Source: Heterostelium multicystogenum
Taxonomy: Eukaryota; Evosea; Eumycetozoa; Acytosteliales; Acytosteliaceae
Direction of reading: 5' to 3'
Assembly (NCBI GenBank): GCA_003667245.1
Contig: RCNN01000283.1
Coordinates: 1 to 22,527 of the forward strand
DNA length: 22,527 bases
A program made the position numbers and the translations under genes. Of the stretch, positions 19,865 to 22,527 are shown piece after piece (position 1 is the stretch's first letter; the number at the start of each line of letters is the position of its first letter). Under the pieces are notes generated by a model. The model was not told the DNA's origin and searched no databases. It saw only the letters and a list, made by a program, of their open reading frames with translations.

Positions 19865-20477
19865 TCAATATCCAACAAAACTATTTAAAAACGACTGTTA
19901 ATACATTCAATATTTACCAATCTTTTAAAGTTCATCAAAACTTACTTTTGTCTCTGAATCAACAAGAGTATAGTCACCACCAGGATAAGGTGAATTCTGT
20001 ATTTTAAAACGAGTATCAAGATAGGTTTGATCTTGAATATTTCCATAAAGTGGTGGGATTTTTGTCTGAGATTTCCTCTGGATAAATTCAAAGAGTTTTT
20101 AATAATATCTATTGTACACCCTTGACTGAACACTTTAATTGGAAGTAAGTCAGTGTCACTTTTGAAAACTTTAACCTGAGTGGTATAGTTAGAAATTATA
20201 ATAAATGTAATATTTACTTCTTACATACCGGTGGCTCTGTTACATAAATATGTGTTACATTTTCAGGTATCGGCACAGAGAACTTTCCATGAGTAACAGG
20301 TATATTAAAGTTAGTAGCAACAGCGGGAGGAACCAAAGGATAAAAGTTAAGTTTCGCATTCTTGATCATACCAAACCTATCAATGATAGGCATTTCTAGT
20401 TGAGAATAAAATATAATGCCATCTTTTGGGAGGAATAAAAGTTGATCTCCAAAATGAATAGTGAATATGTTATCCAT
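19865..20477 (-). CDS. Unrecognised small protein, three exons
   Basis: I do not recognise this protein. The ATG at 20477 begins MDNIFTIHFGDQLLFLP; the first 83 residues look beta-rich with many Pro (YPLVPPAVATNFNIP). Exon 1 20477-20229, intron of 53 bp (GTATGT..CAG), exon 2 20175-19946 (VKVFKSDTDLLPIKVFSQ, TIDII, then KLFEFIQRKSQTKIPPLYGN and PYPGGDYTLVDSETK), a likely intron of 51 bp (GTAAGT..CAG), and exon 3 19894-19865 (SFLNSFVGY, stop TGA). If the last intron is not used, the frame ends at 19925 instead. The frame breaks at TTTTT 20096-20100: one more A on the coding strand (six, not five) joins TIDIIKK to LFEF. With it, the length is 510 nt, 169 residues. The second half has a ubiquitin-like or RA-like feel (strand-strand-helix order), but this is only an impression. 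No signal peptide or membrane segment is visible. Confidence 0.6.
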
Positions 20478-21124
20478 GTTTTATATTGTATAATGGAAGT
20501 TGAAATGAACAATGGAAATATTAAGTTAGTTATATAGTAAACTTTCAATATTAAATATGTAATTTTTAATTATTATTAGATCTTTTATAATAAATTGTAA
20601 ATGTAATGTTGAGAAATAATTAGGTGAAAACTCAATTTTAATATTTATTCTCTCAATTCAATTTTTCTATTGAGACTTCACTCTACTGTCCTTTTCAAAC
20701 AACAGTCAGTAAAACTCAGTTGTTATCTGTCTCGTTGAGATAACAAGGTATCTGGAAAGACCGATGATCAATTTGTTGTCATGCGCTACCGAGCTTCCAT
20801 ACACAAGAACCTCCTTATGCTACTCAATTCACTATCTGAATCTTTCCATCTTTCTTGACATTTTTTCACCTGATGAAGTCACTGATTGAGGTTGACTTCT
20901 AGAAATATCAAGAAACTACTTGCCAAAATTCTCTAAACCTTAATGACACAATAAGAAAATCTTATAAGAATTCTCAATCTGATCAACAGCATGTCCAAAG
21001 AGATAAAAACCAAAATATTTACAAATATACAAAAATGTCAAATTTTATCTCTCAATAAAAGAATTTACCAAGAACTCTACTTTTTCTAAGTTTATAAAAT
21101 TCATTCTCTGAGATGTAATCTTTA

Positions 21125-21130
21125 GATCTA

Positions 21131-21171
<41 letters not shown>

Positions 21172-21190
21172 CATTCCAGGATCTAGCTCT
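21125..21190. mobile_element. Poly-T insertion bounded by an 11-bp direct repeat
   Basis: GATCTAGCTCT occurs at 21125-21135 and again at 21180-21190. Between them lie a run of T (34 T spanning 21135-21168, the first shared with the repeat) and AATCATTCCAG. This is the layout expected of a very short retroposed poly(A) end flanked by a target-site duplication, with the insert lying on the minus strand. No retroelement body is present. Simple poly-T slippage plus a chance repeat is the alternative. Confidence 0.4.
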
Positions 21191-21447
21191 AGCACTCATA
21201 AATATTTCAATAACAACTTATTCAACTTAGTATATTTATCATAGTATCAACAGTTTGACAAAGTTTCAAAGCATTTGTGATGATGATAACTACCTATAAA
21301 CGACTAAGTAAGCTTAACATCGAAGAAATATAGTTATAAGAGTTGTTATTAATTTATTTTAAAATTTAAAAGATAACTAAGAGTTAATTTGGTTATTGAT
21401 GTACCCTTTAGAAGTCTAGCACACAGGTCAGTTCAACAAGAGAGACT

Positions 21448-21480
21448 CATAGTTTTGACTTGTAAGTCAAAGTGACTATG
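21448..21480. repeat. Imperfect inverted repeat / hairpin
   Basis: CATAGTTTTGACTT (21448-21461) and AAGTCAAAGTGACTATG (21464-21480) are complementary apart from a three-base bulge, with a two-base loop. The context is non-coding, so it could be a small stem-loop in a transcript or a terminator-like element. Confidence 0.5.
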
Positions 21481-22527
21481 TCAAGTTCATCACGGACAAA
21501 ATAAGTGGAACATAGGATTGGATATTATGAATTCAAGTCTGGAGTATCACCAAGACAAAGCTACTATTCGTAGATAATGAAGCTTGCACTACTCGTCAGA
21601 GTATTGCCATAATAGACATGATAATAATGTTCTTGTACAAGAGTAACTATGGCAGAATCTTCTCAAGATGCTTCCTATTCTACAGAAGATGGGATCTTGA
21701 CCAACATAATCTTTCAACGATCTTCAACCACTTTTCAACAGCTCCACCAATACACAACTCCAGACCCGAGAAATCTAATCCATCTTGTTCAGCTATATGA
21801 ATGTAGTTAAGAAATGGTACATCTGTTATTTGCTAAGGTAACTATTATATAAGCTTAAGCAATTTTCAATGATGATACTAATTTTTCTATTTATTAAATC
21901 AGTTTTAACATTGAATATCGATGGTGTTGTGTAAGACTCAATAGAGTCGAGCGGTGTAATCTTAAACAGCTTTCGATCATCTCGGTTGGCATACAGGCAT
22001 CACATTCAGCCAAGAATTGTCCTCTATGACATAGTTTATTGCAACAATCTACATTCGTTGGCCAATGTTCCAAATATATCAATGGCAAATTTCTTTCAAA
22101 CAGTGACAACACAACGAAATGCAAGAAGTTACAACTCTTCTTCAAGTTGATCAAGGACCAAGTCAATTTCATTCGTATGTTAGCACTAAATATCGCGGAG
22201 AGTTTCACTGGTCTTTACTAACAATATATATTGCTCAGGTTATGTGAAGATTTGGAGAGACAACAATTTATCACTCTATATGGAGATGTGTACTCTGTCA
22301 TTCTTTATTTTCAAAAGAATGTAATATTATTTGTGCGTATTGTAGATCTTTTGTTTTAATTCACTTGTTCCAACAAACATATACTATCTCTATCGCAACC
22401 ATGTATCTAAATTCACATAGACTCCTGACTCTCAAAGCTCTGTGTCAAATTCAGTAGTTTCCTTTCTTTGGTCCAAGTGTAGATCATGTTCGTTTCTACA
22501 GTGCGCCATCTGACAAGAACAGTATGT

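Larger units (their letters stand above)
20478..22527. other. Region without a supportable gene
   Basis: About 2 kb from the start of the small unknown gene to the window edge. 20478-20640 and 20990-21120 are A/T-rich. 20690-20930, 21440-21800 and 21900-22220 have higher base complexity, and several overlapping frames of 60-105 codons are open on both strands (for example 21618-21800 + and 21894-22208 -). None shows a family motif, a continuous exon chain or a clear codon signature. They may be decayed coding DNA, an unresolved gene, or non-coding RNA. No tRNA-like B box was found by eye. Confidence 0.5.

Noticed and set aside
2044..20100. Programmed ribosomal frameshifting as the general cause of the frame breaks
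   Set aside because: Breaks need shifts in both directions, occur at dissimilar codons, are not placed at stop codons, and lack a shared stimulatory sequence. Homopolymer miscalls explain them better.
21618..22208. Open frames 21618-21800 (+) and 21894-22208 (-) as genes
   Set aside because: Alternative frames are equally open across the same bases, with no domain, intron chain or promoter evidence; left as an unexplained region.
1..22527. tRNA, rRNA or CRISPR array
   Set aside because: Scanning by eye found no paired A and B boxes with a cloverleaf, no rRNA-like stretch, and no spaced direct repeats. The only regular repeats are microsatellites and codon repeats.

Overview
This window is AT-rich eukaryotic nuclear DNA, most likely from a dictyostelid social amoeba. 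Genes are compact and carry short introns of 51-122 bp with GTAAGT/GTATGT-like donors and AG acceptors. Intergenic DNA is poor in G and C, with poly-T, ATT and GATA runs, and one protein has a CAA/CAG-coded Gln/His tract. Coding sequence is less Asn/Gln-rich than I would expect for D. discoideum, so a Polysphondylium/Heterostelium-type species is my guess (inference).

Layout: 1-1262 non-coding. 1263-2242 (-) LEG1-family secreted protein. 3138-5116 (-) mitochondrial HslU (ClpY) ATPase, divergent from 5731-6408 (+) a mitochondrial MaoC-type hydroxyacyl-thioester dehydratase. 6646-7693 (-) a class I phosphatidylinositol transfer protein. 7984-8193 (-) a possible decayed coding relic. 8400-14241 (-) TAF2, the catalytically dead M1-aminopeptidase-like TFIID subunit, with a roughly 700-residue charged low-complexity C-terminal tail. 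14778-16239 (-) an F-box plus ARM/HEAT-like protein. 18005-19408 (+) an ARM-repeat protein. 19865-20477 (-) an unrecognised small protein. 20478-22527 has no gene I can support, but holds a 34-T tract bounded by an 11-bp direct repeat.

All intron, exon and frameshift coordinates were derived by hand reading. The dominant observation is that seven of the eight protein genes are interrupted by single-base frame changes, mostly in short homopolymers, while homology continues across the break. For six of those seven, the simplest one-base correction at each break makes the summed exon length an exact multiple of three; TAF2 needs several corrections and one of them is ambiguous. The F-box gene needs no correction. 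Base-calling error in the assembly is the likeliest cause, so these genes are annotated as intact genes with probable sequence errors, not as pseudogenes.

The genes are mostly housekeeping and do not form one pathway. The divergent hslU/dehydratase pair is the only functional pairing: both products look mitochondrial and share one 614-bp upstream region. I found no convincing tRNA, rRNA, CRISPR array or complete mobile element, and no clear undescribed multi-gene system.
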